Part shown: in pieces, positions 23,770 to 53,178 of the stretch
Numbering within the stretch: position 1 is the first letter of the stretch
Layout of the letters: each line of letters starts with the position of its first letter
DNA from: Trissonchulus latispiculum
Lineage: Eukaryota > Nematoda > Enoplea > Enoplida > Ironidae
Assembly: GCA_030248195.1 (NCBI GenBank)
Contig: JASAND010013643.1
Coordinates: 1-64,000 of the forward strand
Length of the DNA: 64,000 nt
Direction: 5' to 3'
The notes under the pieces: model-generated
Databases searched by the model: none
What the model saw: the letters and a program-made list of their open reading frames with translations, nothing else
Told to the model about the DNA's origin: nothing
Position numbers and translations under genes: made by a program

Positions 23770-24638
23770 AACTGATTAAAGTTTCTGTGCTAGTGCTATT
23801 AAATGTTATAAATGTTGATATATGTATGTTACCGTATGCTTCTGCAGAGATCTTCTCACGCCTCCATGGCAAAGGGATTGCTCGATGCTTTTTTTTCAGG
23901 ACTATGGAAAATATAATAACCATATCGAATTTACCTCAGTCAGTGCGTTTTTCAACAGCTACAGCAGAAAAATTTGCGCATAGGTCAGCAACGAATTAAT
24001 CAGACTGGAAATTATTTACATCGACTATCAGTGCTTGCTCTGCTTTATGTCCGGGAAGTGTGTAGTATAAGATTAACTAAACAAATCATCATTAAAGATC
24101 ACTTTGACGGCTCACCACGCAGTCAGAGATTTCTTTCGCCCACACAAAATTTTACAATTGTAGTTTTCAAAAAATCAAATTAAATATAACATATTATTAA
24201 ATAATTAACCAATCAAATCAATCAATCCATCAGTCAATCAGCCAATCAATCAACCAACCAATCAATCAATCAATCATCAGTCAATTAATAATAGGAAGAA
24301 GAAATAAGAAATAATAATAAATAGGAATTCATAAATACAGTAAAAATTAATATTTAGAAATAAATGTTTGTAGTAACTTCCGAAATTGACGACATATAGA
24401 CTCAAGATATGGTACACATTTTGTCGCGATAATACTAAATGTAAGATCATTTCTTTCTGTGTCTAACCTTCATTCAACTATCCATATGATGAAGTAACAG
24501 ATATCGCGGTAAAACAGACTGACTCACAAAACCACGCATTTCCATACAATGGAAAATTCAGATGTGATTTTATGCTGCTGTGCTGATTGTTGTTGTGAAA
24601 GTGCGTTCCTTACAGTTGCTTGCACACCTTCAGGGCAG
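23770..24638. other. Intergenic between peptide gene 2 and integrin gene
   Basis: Contains ATTAAA signals at 23,775 and about 23,797 for the peptide gene and an (AATC)n tract (24,191-24,291). It also holds the presumed promoter of the integrin gene. No TATA box was identified near 24,500-24,638. Confidence 0.35.
24191..24291. repeat. (AATC)n microsatellite, imperfect
   Basis: AATCAATCAATC with occasional CAAC or CAGTC variants over about 100 bases. Confidence 0.85.
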
Positions 24639-41819
<17,181 letters not shown>

Positions 41820-41849
41820 TTACTTATTTTCACTAAACGTTATACCATA

Positions 41850-41855
41850 AATAAA
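41850..41855 (+). terminator. Polyadenylation signal of integrin gene
   Basis: AATAAA, 31 bases after the integrin stop codon, in AT-rich sequence. Confidence 0.6.
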
Positions 41856-43045
41856 ATTTCTCTTTATAAAGTTTCGAAACTAAGCATGAAAGTCTGAAAT
41901 TCGAGGCTTAATAAGTTAGCGCCTTGAACTAGACTGCTGTTGAGCCGTCTTTTAGTACTTAACTACACTGCCGCCCGACCCGTAAATTTTGCCGTCGGTC
42001 CAGACCAGAGTTCATGACTTCAATACAGCGTAATCCGCAAAACTTTGGAAATTGTGCGATATTTAATACACAGAAAGTAGTGAATTTAACAATGCTCGTC
42101 TGCCCCCTTGAATACTCCTACCTGCTTTTGACCTGGTCCTTACATAATTCTAACACATTCCAAGGTTGTTGTAACCGTGCTCCTGCCTGGCGCTAGGTAT
42201 TCGCAAGCTGAATCTTAATTACTTGTTCATCAAGATTACTCTTCAGTTGCTATATCCTGCTAAATTGCTCAAAGCGTTTTTGTAGTCAGAGTAGTGAATT
42301 TAATTAAAAAAATAGAAAAATACCAAACTTTGGTAGCTTTCGACTTCCGAGTAGTATCAAATATGGTTAAACAGCTCACCGAAAGTGATGCAGTTAAAGC
42401 CTATGGAATCAAAAACTATAAAATTTCTTTAATTTTTGCTTTAGAGTATTTCCACCCTTTATGGGTCTAATCCTTAAGGGGGCGCTTGCATTACCAGGAA
42501 CAGTTCTCCTGAGTTTATTTTTCAACGGCTCTACTTCAAACGTTCAGCAGTGGTAGCTGGTGTTAAATGCGAGCAATAAATATAATTTGAACAATCCAGT
42601 GCTTGGCGCTTGCGTCGTGCACAACAGGGATAAGCTGAAATCTTCAAAACGGTGTCACTCATTAACGGCTGAATGAAATTAGCTCAAATTTTGCACAACT
42701 GTCTAAATAAACCTAGCGCAGGGGCAATTTTTTCAGTTTTTTATGAATATTCGAAAACTTTGAAAGTCAATAACTCACTGAATATACGATTTAAACAAAA
42801 ACTAAAAGAATTGCCTCTGCGTACCCTTCCAATAAACATGCTTGCAAAATTTGAAGTCGCACAGTGTATTTCATAAAATAATAGATAAATCCAACACAAA
42901 AACAGCCGTGTAGAATTCATTCTCTAACGATTGGCTTTACATTGCCATTCGCGTTGGGAATGGTAAAGGTAACTTAGTCATACATTCAACTGCCTGCAAC
43001 TTTTGATGGAAACCATGTAGATAAGAGATATGCACATCGTCTTAA
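41856..43045. other. Integrin 3' flank, no gene recognised
   Basis: A 67-codon ORF at 42,673-42,876 resembles the non-coding dispersed repeats in style and has no recognisable motif. Nothing else is supported. Confidence 0.3.
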
Positions 43046-43219
43046 GGTGGTGATTGTTGTAGTGTGATTTTAACCAATACTGTGATTGTGGACCAATTGA
43101 ATAAGTTCTGTCAGTAGAATGATGGGATCCAGATTCCAGAGCTAGAGTATACGTGTAAGCGTGTGCGCAGTAAAAGCCAAGCATATCAATCACCCATCGA
43201 TACAACATTTTTGGCGACG

Positions 43220-44107
43220 ATGTCTGCGTTTCGACCACCCCCGCCATATCTAGAAATCCCTGGTTAAGCAACTATTTCAAGGAGACAATGGAAGGAACTA
43301 TTCGCCATCTACCTCGTTGCCAGTGCAGCAGAAAAATACCCGGATGCAAGAAAGATTGCGATTTTGCTGCACAGCCTGGGCACCGAAGCACAAAGAGTCT
43401 ATCACACCCTGCCAAAGCCCAACGGAGAAGCTGGTTACACCTACAAAGACGTGATAATGCAGCTGGACAACAATTTCGCACCGAAGCAGAATCTGGTAAC
43501 AGCCCGTCATCTGTTCCGCCAGAGAAGACAGAGATCCAACGAACCATTCTCACAGTATCTGAGTGAATTGCGATCCCTACTTCCACCGTGTGAGTTTGGA
43601 GCCACTCAGGAAGACATGCTGCGAGATCAAATCGTGGAAGGCATTCACAATCCTAAAATACGAGAACGGTTGCTCATGGAACACAATCTCACCGTGGAAA
43701 AATGCATCCAGATATCAACTCAGATTGAGAAGGCCTTGTCTGAAGCCAAGGAGCTCATGTCGCAGGAAAGATCCGCCAGTATAAACCACGTGCGCCAGAA
43801 GCCTCGCCGCAAGTTCTCTCACCAGCGCCAGAAGAAACGTGACCGTCGTGTTTCTTCTTCATCTGGATCTGCGTCTGACGGAGAATCACAACGTTCGGCG
43901 GAGGAAGACCAGTGTCGCGCCTGCGGTTCATACAATCACCGAACGCGGAGCCGATCCTGTCCTGCCAACGGAAAGAGATGCAACGTATGCGGAAAGTTTT
44001 GTCACTATGCGAAAATGTGTTGGAACCGCAAATCTGCCACGACCAGAGTGCACACCATCGAAGCTTTAGAAGAACAGAACAGTGAAAATGAAATTGTTAT
44101 AATTTAA
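43220..44107 (+). pseudogene. LTR-retrotransposon gag with one early stop
   Basis: Structural capsid/nucleocapsid protein of a Gypsy-like element. The frame runs from ATG 43,220 to TAA 44,107 (295 codons), broken only by a TAA at 43,265-43,267 (codon 16); it is open from Met at 43,364. The capsid part includes NFAPKQNLVTARHLFRQRRQ and FSQYLSELRSLLPPCEFG. Then come a Ser/Arg-rich linker and two zinc knuckles, CRACGSYNHRTRSRSC and CNVCGKFCHYAKMC (canonical C-x2-C-x4-H-x4-C). The single lesion suggests recent insertion. Confidence 0.8.
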
Positions 44108-44132
44108 CCTTGATTACTTTGAACTGTAGTAA

Positions 44133-44577
44133 AGCCCGGTTCACACTGCACTGGGTTTAAGGTTTAGGGTTTAAGGTTTAAGGTTTAAGGTTTAAGCAGT
44201 TTGGCGGGAAGGTTTAAGGAATGTCTGATTATCACGAAATTTTTATATCAAACAGTGTGCATTCAAATTTTTAAGGATTTTAAAAATTTTTGGTTCTGTG
44301 CATACGTAAGAAGTTCGATAATGTATATAATGAAAAATATTAATTAAACCTCCTATTTATAATGTACAGCAAGCTTAAACCTAAATGCAAAGTTAAAATA
44401 TTTTTAACTCGACTTTCTTAAACCTTAAACCTTAAACCTAAAACCTTAAGCCTTAAACCTTAAACCTTGCAGTGTGAACGCTTCAACATAAATACACAAG
44501 TTTAACCTTAAACCTTAAACCTTAAACCATAAACCTTAAACCTTAAACCTTAAACCTTGTGCAGTGTGAACCGGGCT
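44133..44577. mobile_element. Foldback element with GGTTTAA-repeat arms
   Basis: The ends AGCCCGGTTCACACTGCA and TGCAGTGTGAACCGGGCT are exact inverted repeats, flanked by TAA on both sides (44,130-44,132; 44,578-44,580). A 3-bp TWA duplication is typical of PIF/Harbinger elements. Inside the left end are repeats of GGTTTAA (44,152-44,215); complementary TTAAACC repeats lie inside the right end (44,418-44,557). Confidence 0.7.
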
Positions 44578-45487
44578 TAAGGCTCTATTTCATAGAAGGA
44601 GGGAAATGTTGTAGTGTGATTTTAACCAATACTGTGATTGAGGACTAATTGAATAAGTTCTGTCAGTAGAATGATGTGATCCAGAGCTATATCAGTGCTT
44701 GTCAGTTGTTGTAACTATTCATTTAGAGTATACGTGTAGGCTTGTGCGCAATAAAAGCCAAGCTATTATCGATACATCGATATTACAGCTATTATAGCTC
44801 CCATCGATACAACAGTGATTACTTTTGGGAACATATTGTTGGTTTACGGCTCAAATTAAGATGAAATTTGATGAAACTGTCCAAAATAAGTTCATTTATT
44901 AGTGTTCTAACACCCTCCGCGCAATCCCGCTTCAAAATTTAGAGATCTCCGTTCAGGAAGGTTTTCCCAGTTGCGACATCCAAGTTCCGACAGTTGGGCA
45001 GCAGCTGCATAAATATGACTATACTCATTTGAAAGATCTCGTTGAGATCAACATTTTTGCTTTTGGAAGCAACTTTCTAGCGCTTCTCTATAGCGAGATA
45101 TAGCCGATTTTCTTATTTTAGCGTTGAAAACTTGTCATCTTTGCATAAATCAAATAATCCACGATTTCTTGAGCTACGCAAGCCGTACAATTAAACTAAG
45201 GGTGTCGATTTGAAGGTCTCGTCGAGGCCGATTATCCGAGGCATGATAATCTTCCAACTGCTATCCCGTGAGCTGATATCATAAAAAATGTAGTTTTTGA
45301 CCAAATTGTAGTGATCAAATTTTTTCCAGCGATTGTGGAGCATTTACGATGCAAGCTAGAGGGTTGCGACTTACTTGACTTGTTTTACACAAAAATACCC
45401 AATGACCCTTTTTTAGTTGCCCCGATTGCTGCTTTCTAGCTAATGTGACCGCTTGCTAAATTTGGGGAAAGTAGGCAAAATCCAAAA

Positions 45488-46010
45488 TCCATAATCCATC
45501 AAAATCAAAATTGCAAGCAATGGCTCTCGACCTGTGGGACACCCAGGAGGAAAGAGAACAGGAGTGTGTTCAACAACGTTTTGCCGGAGTCCACGAAAAG
45601 ATCGCCTCTGCACTGGCCTCCCTCTTTCTGCATGAACGCCTGACCATGCAGGATGTGAGATGATGAGTCATCTCTCTAAAATTAGTCTAATTAATCAGTG
45701 TTGGTATTGTTTACGTCTGGATCGTTCGGGTTCTTAACCCATTTTATATATTAGCTGTGCCGCACTCTTTGATTATTTGATAATAAATCGTAAGTTGCTT
45801 TAAACACATTGTTACGCCAACCTCGATTCATGTTTGAATAGGCTAGGATTAGTTAGGGATCTACTTTTGATGGAGAATTGCACCCTCTCGGTGAACCTGC
45901 ACTAATCGCCATCCAGTTCCCTGTTTAGTTCCGGCAGTAAACTGGTATTTGGCGAGTGGTATTTGGCGACCGTGACAGGACCACTGTCCGGTTTGTCAAA
46001 TTTCAAATTG
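45488..46010 (+). mobile_element. Possible LTR retrotransposon fragment
   Basis: A 46-codon frame, 45,521-45,661, starts MALDLWDTQEEREQECVQQR and looks coding but has no known domain. It is followed by about 300 bases and then TATTTGGCGACCGTGACAGG at about 45,959, which resembles the LTR end plus primer-binding site of Gypsy elements. No second LTR was found. Alternative: unrelated single-copy sequence. Confidence 0.3.
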
Positions 46011-46099
46011 TTTAATTTGACAATTTTCATATATCAATAACTTTTCATTTTTGCGATTTCAGCAAAAAGCTTTATATTTTCGTAAAGCTCTTGATTTGG

Positions 46100-47100
46100 A
46101 GATTCTTTTGTGATCCTTAGTTTTTCTGAAAAACTACTTTTAATTTCTTCGATTTTTGAGGGTACAACTTTGAATTTTTGAAAAATGGAAAATTTAAGAA
46201 TGGGTAGCCAGGGTGGTTGGACACCCTCCCCCCCCCCAGGTAGTTTGAGGTGGGGAATTCAGCTGGAAACTGCATAGGGTTATTGGGGCAGCCCAAAAAC
46301 CTACAATTACACAAAGTTTTGGTATATTTAAGCGACCCCCTCCCCCCAAACCCCCCAAGACGGAAATAATATTTTCAAAAGTCTTAGTTTTAGAAACTTT
46401 CTAGACGTTTTTCCCACCTCCTGGTTATTTCAGAGAGCAACAGAAGTGCACTAGAGGCAAAATTTCGAAAATTTGGTCGAAATTTGAAAAATTTTCGACC
46501 CCCTCCAAAGCCATTTTTGGGTCGATTTAGGCCAAAATCTTGCTCATTCGGCCTGAAATAAATTGTTTGGGCATTATTTTCACGCTGGGTACTTATTTTA
46601 GGCAATTTAAAGGCAAAATTTTGAAATTGAAATTTTTTGACCCCCCAAGCCTTTTCGAGGTCAGAATCGGCTAATTGCTTGCTATTTGGGGCCTAATTAA
46701 TTTTTGGAGCGTTATTTTCACGCTCAAATAGTGATTTACTGCATTTTAGGGCCAACATTTGCCGTTTTCGGCCAAATTTTGACAAATATTTGACCCCCCC
46801 CCCAATCGACCCCCAAAATCTGAAAATCGCTTAAAAATCGCAATTTCAGTTGAAAATAACAGTGAGCCTAAAATTTTAGACTAGATTCTGTCTGTATTTC
46901 GTGTTTTTAGAGTATTTCAGGTACTTTTGACCCCGCCTAAAACCCCCATTTCCAATTTTTTTTGGGAGCCTAGTGTCGTTTTTGGCATTTTCGAACACTC
47001 GTTTCTGCTTTTTTGAGTCGAAAACAAATAATCTGTTTCGTCTCATTGGTTACACTAACCAGAAAATGCTAAAAATGGCGTCACCCCTATTTCCCTCCTT
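46100..47100. repeat. C/G-run non-coding repeat
   Basis: Blocks of GACCCCC(C)n alternating with AAATTTTCGAAATTT-like and GGCCAAAATTT-like sequence. The same style recurs at 33,105-33,475, 54,790-55,260 and 56,480-57,420. No consistent unit length was determined. Confidence 0.4.
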
Positions 47101-48940
47101 AATTTGATATATACGTATATAACTTTTTGACCAATTTTGTTATTTTTTGTGCTTTCTTTTGGGTCGATTGGATGTTTTGTGAGATTTATGTGACGCATTA
47201 ACTTCTGAGCAGACGCATATTGCTTTAGTCTCGTTTTCGCAAAAAATGTATTTTTAGACGGATTTTTAACCGTATTTTGTCACTTAAAACCATCTGTACA
47301 TTTTAAAACTGAGAATTTTAAGAATTTGCCAATTTTAAGGCAAACAGAAAGTTATACAGGAGCTAAATATGCTGCTTTCGTGTAATTATGCACATTTTGC
47401 GAAAGAAACGTACCTCCTCCCCAGTTGTTTCGTCGAGAATTTTCGCTTTTTTCTGTGTTAAACAAAGTTCGAAATTTTTGGGGCGCGATGTAGTTTTTTC
47501 CTGAAAAGCAGTATTTTTGTCAGTTTTGCTTTGGTATTACGCTGCACACAGCCGTTATGAATACTTTTAGTTTTGTTTTTGAAGTTAACTTGCAAAATCT
47601 AATTTTAGTTGATTCTCAACAGGCATAATTCCTTAGACCTGTAGTGTACACTAACGACTTAATGGAATAACCAATGATGCATTAGAAGTTCCAAGGAGCA
47701 TAACAACAATAATGGTGGCCTATAAATCAGCTTCATGAATCGGCAATCAATAAATCCACGAAGTACGACATCGAAGACACAAAACAGCTAACTTCGGGTT
47801 ATTATGCTGAATATCTGTTTAAGCTATATAAGCTTATAACTGTTTAAGCTATTTAAGCTATATAGCTGTCAATAGCTTTAATCGTGCAAAGTATTTCCAT
47901 TGACCGTTCTCGCTTTTAATTTTGTGATAACTTCATAACAAAGCACAAATTATATACTCCATGTAATCATTTGCGTACCCAAGCAGTTTCCCTGCGCAAG
48001 GAGACGTCAACATAGGTACGCATAGGCATCTGGAAGCTTGTTTTCAAAACTGTTCAATACTTTTGTTTTCAACTTGTTTTCAATACTTCTATTGGCTACA
48101 CTAACATTTCATTTCGACTGAGATGGATGGTTCTACAAATCCTATTCAGTATAAAGTCCCCGTGCCAACAACTACAGCAGCATAATGTCTAAGCAGATAT
48201 GGAGTCTAAAAGTAGCTAGCTCTTCAAAAATATTGATTGGTCGGATAAAAATGCTGTATAGTGTATGGCAGGCACAAGATACCTTAGTGTTGAGTGGAGC
48301 AGCATGAGAGCCATCTACAAAGTGAGCCATTGAGCAATGTCTATGCACTGAAAGCATACGGAGCTCCTACGTTAGCTGATAAAACGCTTTAGCTAAAGTT
48401 TTAGAACTTAAGCGTGGAGAGCAGTTTTGGAACGTTTCCAGCTCTCCAGAAACAGAGTTAACCTAGAGTATAACTAAGACAAAAATCAGGGATAAAGTTA
48501 ACTAAGGAATAGTTGAAGAATAAAAATAATCCCGAGTTTACTACCAAAGCATAAGAAACTGAGCACTGTTATACCAATTGTATAATCAATATCGGAATAT
48601 AATTGTCATTTCGGATGAAACCAACTACTCCGAACAATGACTTGGCAGTATAATTGCAGTAACCATAAGTTGAATACTTTTACTGAATTTTTAATGTTCT
48701 GATTATCCTTTGAAAAACTGCCAAATAATTTATAATAACTTCGTTGGCTTTTGTTCAGCAAGATTTATTCCAAATGAACTGACTTTTAGGCCTAAAAACC
48801 GATGTCACCTCTTATTCTTCAGTTAACTTTATCCAACTGAGGTTAAAATTTTATTAGTTGTGGAGCAAGTCATACTCGAGGTTAACTGGGGAATAAGTTG
48901 ACCCTGATTGGTGCAAGAAATAGCTGGAGAATAATGACTT
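47101..48940. other. No gene recognised
   Basis: AT-rich. Repeated AAGCTATATAAGC-type palindromes lie near 47,818-47,880. Nothing coding. Confidence 0.3.
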
Positions 48941-48959
48941 AACCCTTAGTTGACCTCAA

Positions 48960-50095
48960 GGTTAGTGCGTCTATCAAAAGATTCTGATCCCGACTATCGA
49001 CCCACTGTCACTGGACTTAAAAATGTCAGTTTTTGCCGAATGTTTTTCCTGTGATATTTTATGGAGCTGTTGAATTTTGTCAATTAAAATTTCCCAATTT
49101 TTTTTCTGTGATTAAATTTTAAAGGTTAGGAATTTGGCAGACTTTAATTTGGTTACAAAAAAATTCCTGTGAGTCAATTCTGATTTGTGATTTTGGCGAG
49201 TTGCTTCTGGGGCCCGTTGCATAAAACTTATTACTAATAAATTAATAGTGATTAGTTGATTAGTGTAGCAGTAAAAATGACCAAAACTATTGATAGAATC
49301 AACAAATTTTGTCGTCTTCGGCATTATTTTGTAGGAAGTGATGTCACTAATCTAAAATTTACTAAGAATTTTAGACGTGTCTGCCTACTCAATCACTTTG
49401 ATCAAAAATATCAACAAAATCGTGAATTTTTAGGATTATTCTGCTGGCTTAGCCCAGACATTAATTGCATACCAATTTTGACTGCATAGTTTGTTAGAGC
49501 ATTTCAGAAGCTATAAAACAACGTATAAAATATCTCTCTTGCTTGTTCCTAACTGTAGTTATTATCAGCAAAACTGCTACACTAATCAACTAATCACTAA
49601 TATTTTATTAGTAATAAGTTTTATGCAACGGGCCCCTGACCAGTTTTCTTAATCTGTTACTGGTGGTTGAAAAACATACATTCTAAGGTTGCTGCCTGTG
49701 TAATCTTGCCAAATTTAGTTGAATTTTTATGGGAATTGAATGTTTTCGACCAAACAATACTTCTTTGTATCATTTTCGCCAATTTTTCATCTGTGATTTT
49801 TGCCGGTTAGCCGGGATATTTGCAAATTGGATTTTGCCAATTTTTTTCCTGTGAATCTTTGTGGCGAGGTCGGAATTTCTTCGAAAAAATAGCCGAATTT
49901 TGTCCTGCGATTCTGTAAGTTTGAACGGGAATCCACTACTTTTTCCTGGGAATTTTCGTGGCGAGACAGGAAAGTAGCTGTTCAGTTTTTATCAAAATTT
50001 TTTGTCTGTGATTTCTCGTGACGCGTTTTTAGCACCTTGGAAAGCGTGATAGTGGGTCGATAGTTGGGATCAGAATCTTTTGACAGACACATAGG
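48960..50095. mobile_element. Long foldback element with internal TTCCTGTGATT repeats
   Basis: Left TCAAAAGATTCTGATCCCGA then CTATCGACCCACT (about 48,974-49,008) is matched inverted by AGTGGGTCGATAG then TTGGGATCAGAATCTTTTGA (about 50,051-50,083). The interior repeats AATTTTTTTCCTGTGATT/TTTTGTGGCGAG motifs many times and is interrupted by the MITE at 49,208-49,638. Confidence 0.6.
49208..49638. mobile_element. MITE with GGGGCCCGTTGCATAAAA ends
   Basis: GGGGCCCGTTGCATAAAACT and the inverted AGTTTTATGCAACGGGCCCC bound the element. The arms continue through TTATTAGTAATAAG and TAATCAACTAATCACTA blocks. The centre holds a 77-codon frame without recognisable domain. Confidence 0.75.
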
Positions 50096-50109
50096 TTATT
50101 CTTCAGTTA

Positions 50110-50425
50110 TTCTTCATTGGTACAAACTAGTCAATAACGAAGAGTGAGGCAAGCATCAGATTCTTAGTTATTAGGCTTGCGACACGATCTGCACGATAGA
50201 GCTGAACCTTTCTACAAATTAGACCCATCACTTCAAAGAAATTTGCACACTATGCTTGTGCGCTGAAGCTCGCAACAGACCACTTTGGACTAACTGAGTT
50301 GTTGTCTTCGAGTTTCAGAACGTAGGCATAGTGTGTGAATTTCTTTGAAGAGATGGGTCTAATTTGCGGGGGAGGATCAGCAATTATCGCGCAGATCATG
50401 TATCAAGCCTAGTAACTATGCGATT
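50110..50425. mobile_element. Palindromic MITE, degenerate copy
   Basis: The arms CACTTCAAAGAAATTTGCACACTATGC and inverse TGTGTGAATTTCTTTGAAGAG, with GCGGGGGAGGATCAGC on the right, identify the same family as in the integrin introns. Confidence 0.55.
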
Positions 50426-50527
50426 GACGTTAAACTCGTTAACAAAATTCTGATTCAAATTTACACACCAAACAAAAAATTAAAACTATTTTAAAATTAT
50501 ATTTTTCTCTAAATTTAATGTAATATA

Positions 50528-50530
50528 TGT

Positions 50531-50590
<60 letters not shown>

Positions 50591-50640
50591 CGTGCGTGTG
50601 TGTGAATATGTGTGTATGCGTATGTGTTATGTGTGTGTGC
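50528..50640. repeat. (TA)n(TG)n compound microsatellite
   Basis: TA run followed by TG run with ATG/CGTG interruptions. Confidence 0.93.
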
Positions 50641-50878
50641 GTGCATTTTAAAACAAATGCATCCCCTATTTTCTTACAATTTGATCTAATAAGCATACAA
50701 CTATATGTAAGTGTACATACATGTTTTCTTTATAGCACGGGTCAGCGCGCATTCAGAAATTCAGAAGCTCCGAGTGTGTGGCACGAGTGCCACGCACGAG
50801 GGCTTTCCGTGCGACGCTGCTTAAATCTCTGAATGCAAGCAATGTCGTGATGTAAAGTACTATAGTTATATATATGTG

Positions 50879-52080
50879 GAAGCCTAGTAGTCAAATTGGC
50901 CATTTAGTTAAATGGCTAAACATTTTAGCCATATAGCCAAATGACTAGCCCAGTTGTAAAACGCATCGCGTTCGACTACTTGGCCAAAAAACTCGCAATA
51001 TTTTAGCCATTTAGTTAAATGGCCAGCAGCTCGTAGCCTAGGTGTCAAATGGCAGTTTATGGCTATTTATTGACGATCATACTTTAGTTACTATAAACTT
51101 TTCTACTTATGTACTAATTGCAAGTACATATAACTTAATATTATTTAAATGCAAGGTAGTCGACTTTTCAGTGTTTTGTAAGTAATATTCAGGAATGCCT
51201 GGACAGTTTTGTTTTGACATTTACAACTTAAAAATAGCTTCATTGTATCAATAATCAGGAATGTACGAAAGAATTCGAGAAACAACATTTGAGTGATATC
51301 CGTACGTAAGTCGGGTACGTCATTCTTTCGTCGTTCATGTTTTTCATAAGTGAAAGTGACCTCACATTCCTGAACGTTGATGGTATTAAGCTGCATTCCT
51401 GAATATTACTTTACAAAACACTGAATACAAAAGTTTTTAAAACAGTTACAAAATACAGTTTTGAAAAAATAAAGTGATTTTCTTTCATTTTCAATTTTCA
51501 ATTTTTTTATCATTACTGAAATGCAAGTTAATAACTTAATATTATTTAAGGTGGTGGTATCCTTTTGCGCAGTGCATTTATGGTGATTTTTTAAAACGCT
51601 GTAACTTTCGCAATTTTACGTACGGATATCACTCAAATGTTATTTCTCAAATTCTTTCGTTCATTCCTGATTATTGATACAATGAAGCTATTTTTAAGTT
51701 GTAAATGTCAAAACAAAACTGTCCATGCATTCCTGAATATTACTTACAAAACACTGAAAAGTCGACTACCTTGCATTTAAATAATATTAAGTTATATGTA
51801 CTTGCAATTAGTACATAAGCAGAAAAGTATATATATAGTAACTAAAGTGTGATCGTCAATAAATAGTCATCAACTGTCATTTGACAACTAGGCTACGAGC
51901 TGCTGGCCATTTAACTAAATGTCTAAAACCCTGTTGTCATTTTACTAAATGGCTAAAATATTGCGAGTCTTTTCGCCAAGTAGTCAAAAACGCTGCATTT
52001 TATAACTGGGCTAGCTATTTGACTAAATGGCTAAAATATTTAGCCATTTAACTAACAGGCTAATTTGACTACTAGACTTC
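50879..52080. mobile_element. 1.2-kb foldback element with AGCCATTTAGTTAAATGGC motifs
   Basis: The left arm (about 50,879-51,310) and right arm (about 51,615-52,080) are inverted copies. The ends are CTAGTAGTCAAATT and AATTTGACTACTAG. Each arm holds several ATTTAG(T)TAAATGGC palindromes. A 70-base family-1 TTAA fragment (about 51,545-51,619) is inserted at the inner edge of the right arm. Confidence 0.8.
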
Positions 52081-53178
52081 GACATATACAACGAAACAAG
52101 CTGCAAACGAAGCTTTCCACTAAAGTAATGAAACTTGATTCTCTGATGCTGCAGCTGAGAACATAAGTACAAGCAATTATGAAGATAATCTGGCAGCGAA
52201 TTTGTCGCGGCTGGGAGGCCATTTTTGGTGTGCAGCTGAGCTGCCTAGGTTGGAGCTAAGTTGTACACACTGCCGCGCTATGCAGGTCATTGCACGGCGC
52301 AGCAAATTAGTGTATGGCCAGGCCACCCAGTGTGCATCGTGCGGATAAATAACTTAAATAAAAACAGCTCTCTGTAGCGTGCACTCAGCTATATATATAG
52401 GCACGCAAATTAACACAGGAAAACAGAAGTGAGTTGTAGAAGTGTGTATTCTTTGGCATGAGACTGGTAATAGTTGAACCAATCCTAATTATTGGGTCAA
52501 TTCAGACCTGCGCGAAGTCATACCAAACCTAATAGTATATACTTTACAGCATAATATTTTGAGAAAACCCCTTTGCAACAACAAACACTATATTCTCAAG
52601 ACATGTTAACCCAACATCTTGAATACGTTACAATGCAACTATTTAATTTTCCTTCAAAACAGGTTTTGCTATTCAATGTAGGCAGGCATCCTTACTAGTG
52701 AATATATACTGATATGTACATGTGTATGTGCGAAAGTACTGTATGATCATTATGTGAGACTTTGTAAACGATAATATGCTACTATCGAGAAGGAAGATTA
52801 GATATTAAATGAAAGGACAAGGCAAGAGCCAAATTCTGACAAGTAGTTAAAACAGACAATAAGGCTAAGTACGTAAGGCTTGGAAAAATAGTAATACCAT
52901 TTGCTTGAACAAAATGAAATTTTTATTTTGTCAGTTGTATGTAATAAGCGATAGTTTAATATCCACTTTAACTTCCTTCTAAGGAGTCCCGATTGCGCAC
53001 AGGTCTAATTTACTCGTATGTCCTATTTTTGAGTGCAAACCTAATTTATTTAAGTTTCACCGATTTCTGGAAACATGGAACTAACAGAAATAATACATTA
53101 TGTTGTACTAATTTATTGTGTTACGTAATCATAATAACAGTGTACGTATCAAGACAATTAACTAAACTACTGAAGTAA
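52081..53178. other. No gene; possible LTR-like piece at 52,180-52,530
   Basis: GC-richer stretch with AATAAA at about 52,355 and TATATATAGGCACGC. It could be an LTR end, but no partner copy was found. Confidence 0.25.

Larger units (their letters stand above)
43055..44814 (+). mobile_element. Gag-only LTR retrotransposon with target duplication
   Basis: The 5' LTR is 43,055-43,207 and the 3' LTR 44,607-44,814. Both start TGTTGTAGTGTGATTTTAAC and end CATCGATACAACA. The 5-bp target duplication GTGAT lies at 43,050-43,054 and 44,815-44,819. TTTTTGGCGACGATG directly after the 5' LTR resembles a Gypsy primer-binding region, and a polypurine tract GAAGGAGGGAAA precedes the 3' LTR. The only coding region is gag. 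Protease, RT and integrase are absent, so the element depends on a relative for movement. Confidence 0.82.
43046..45487. mobile_element. TTAA element, family 2, split by an LTR element
   Basis: TTAA at 43,042-43,045 is followed by GGTGGTGAT. After the LTR insertion the sequence resumes GTGATTACTTTTGGGAACAT and matches the family-2 element at 61,569 (ATGAAATTTGATGAAACT, CTAACACCCTC(C/T)GCGCAATC). The match fades at about 45,487, so the right end is lost. Confidence 0.65.

Noticed and set aside
43272..43586. 104-codon minus-strand ORF over the gag gene
   Set aside because: Shadow of the gag reading frame on the other strand; no domain.
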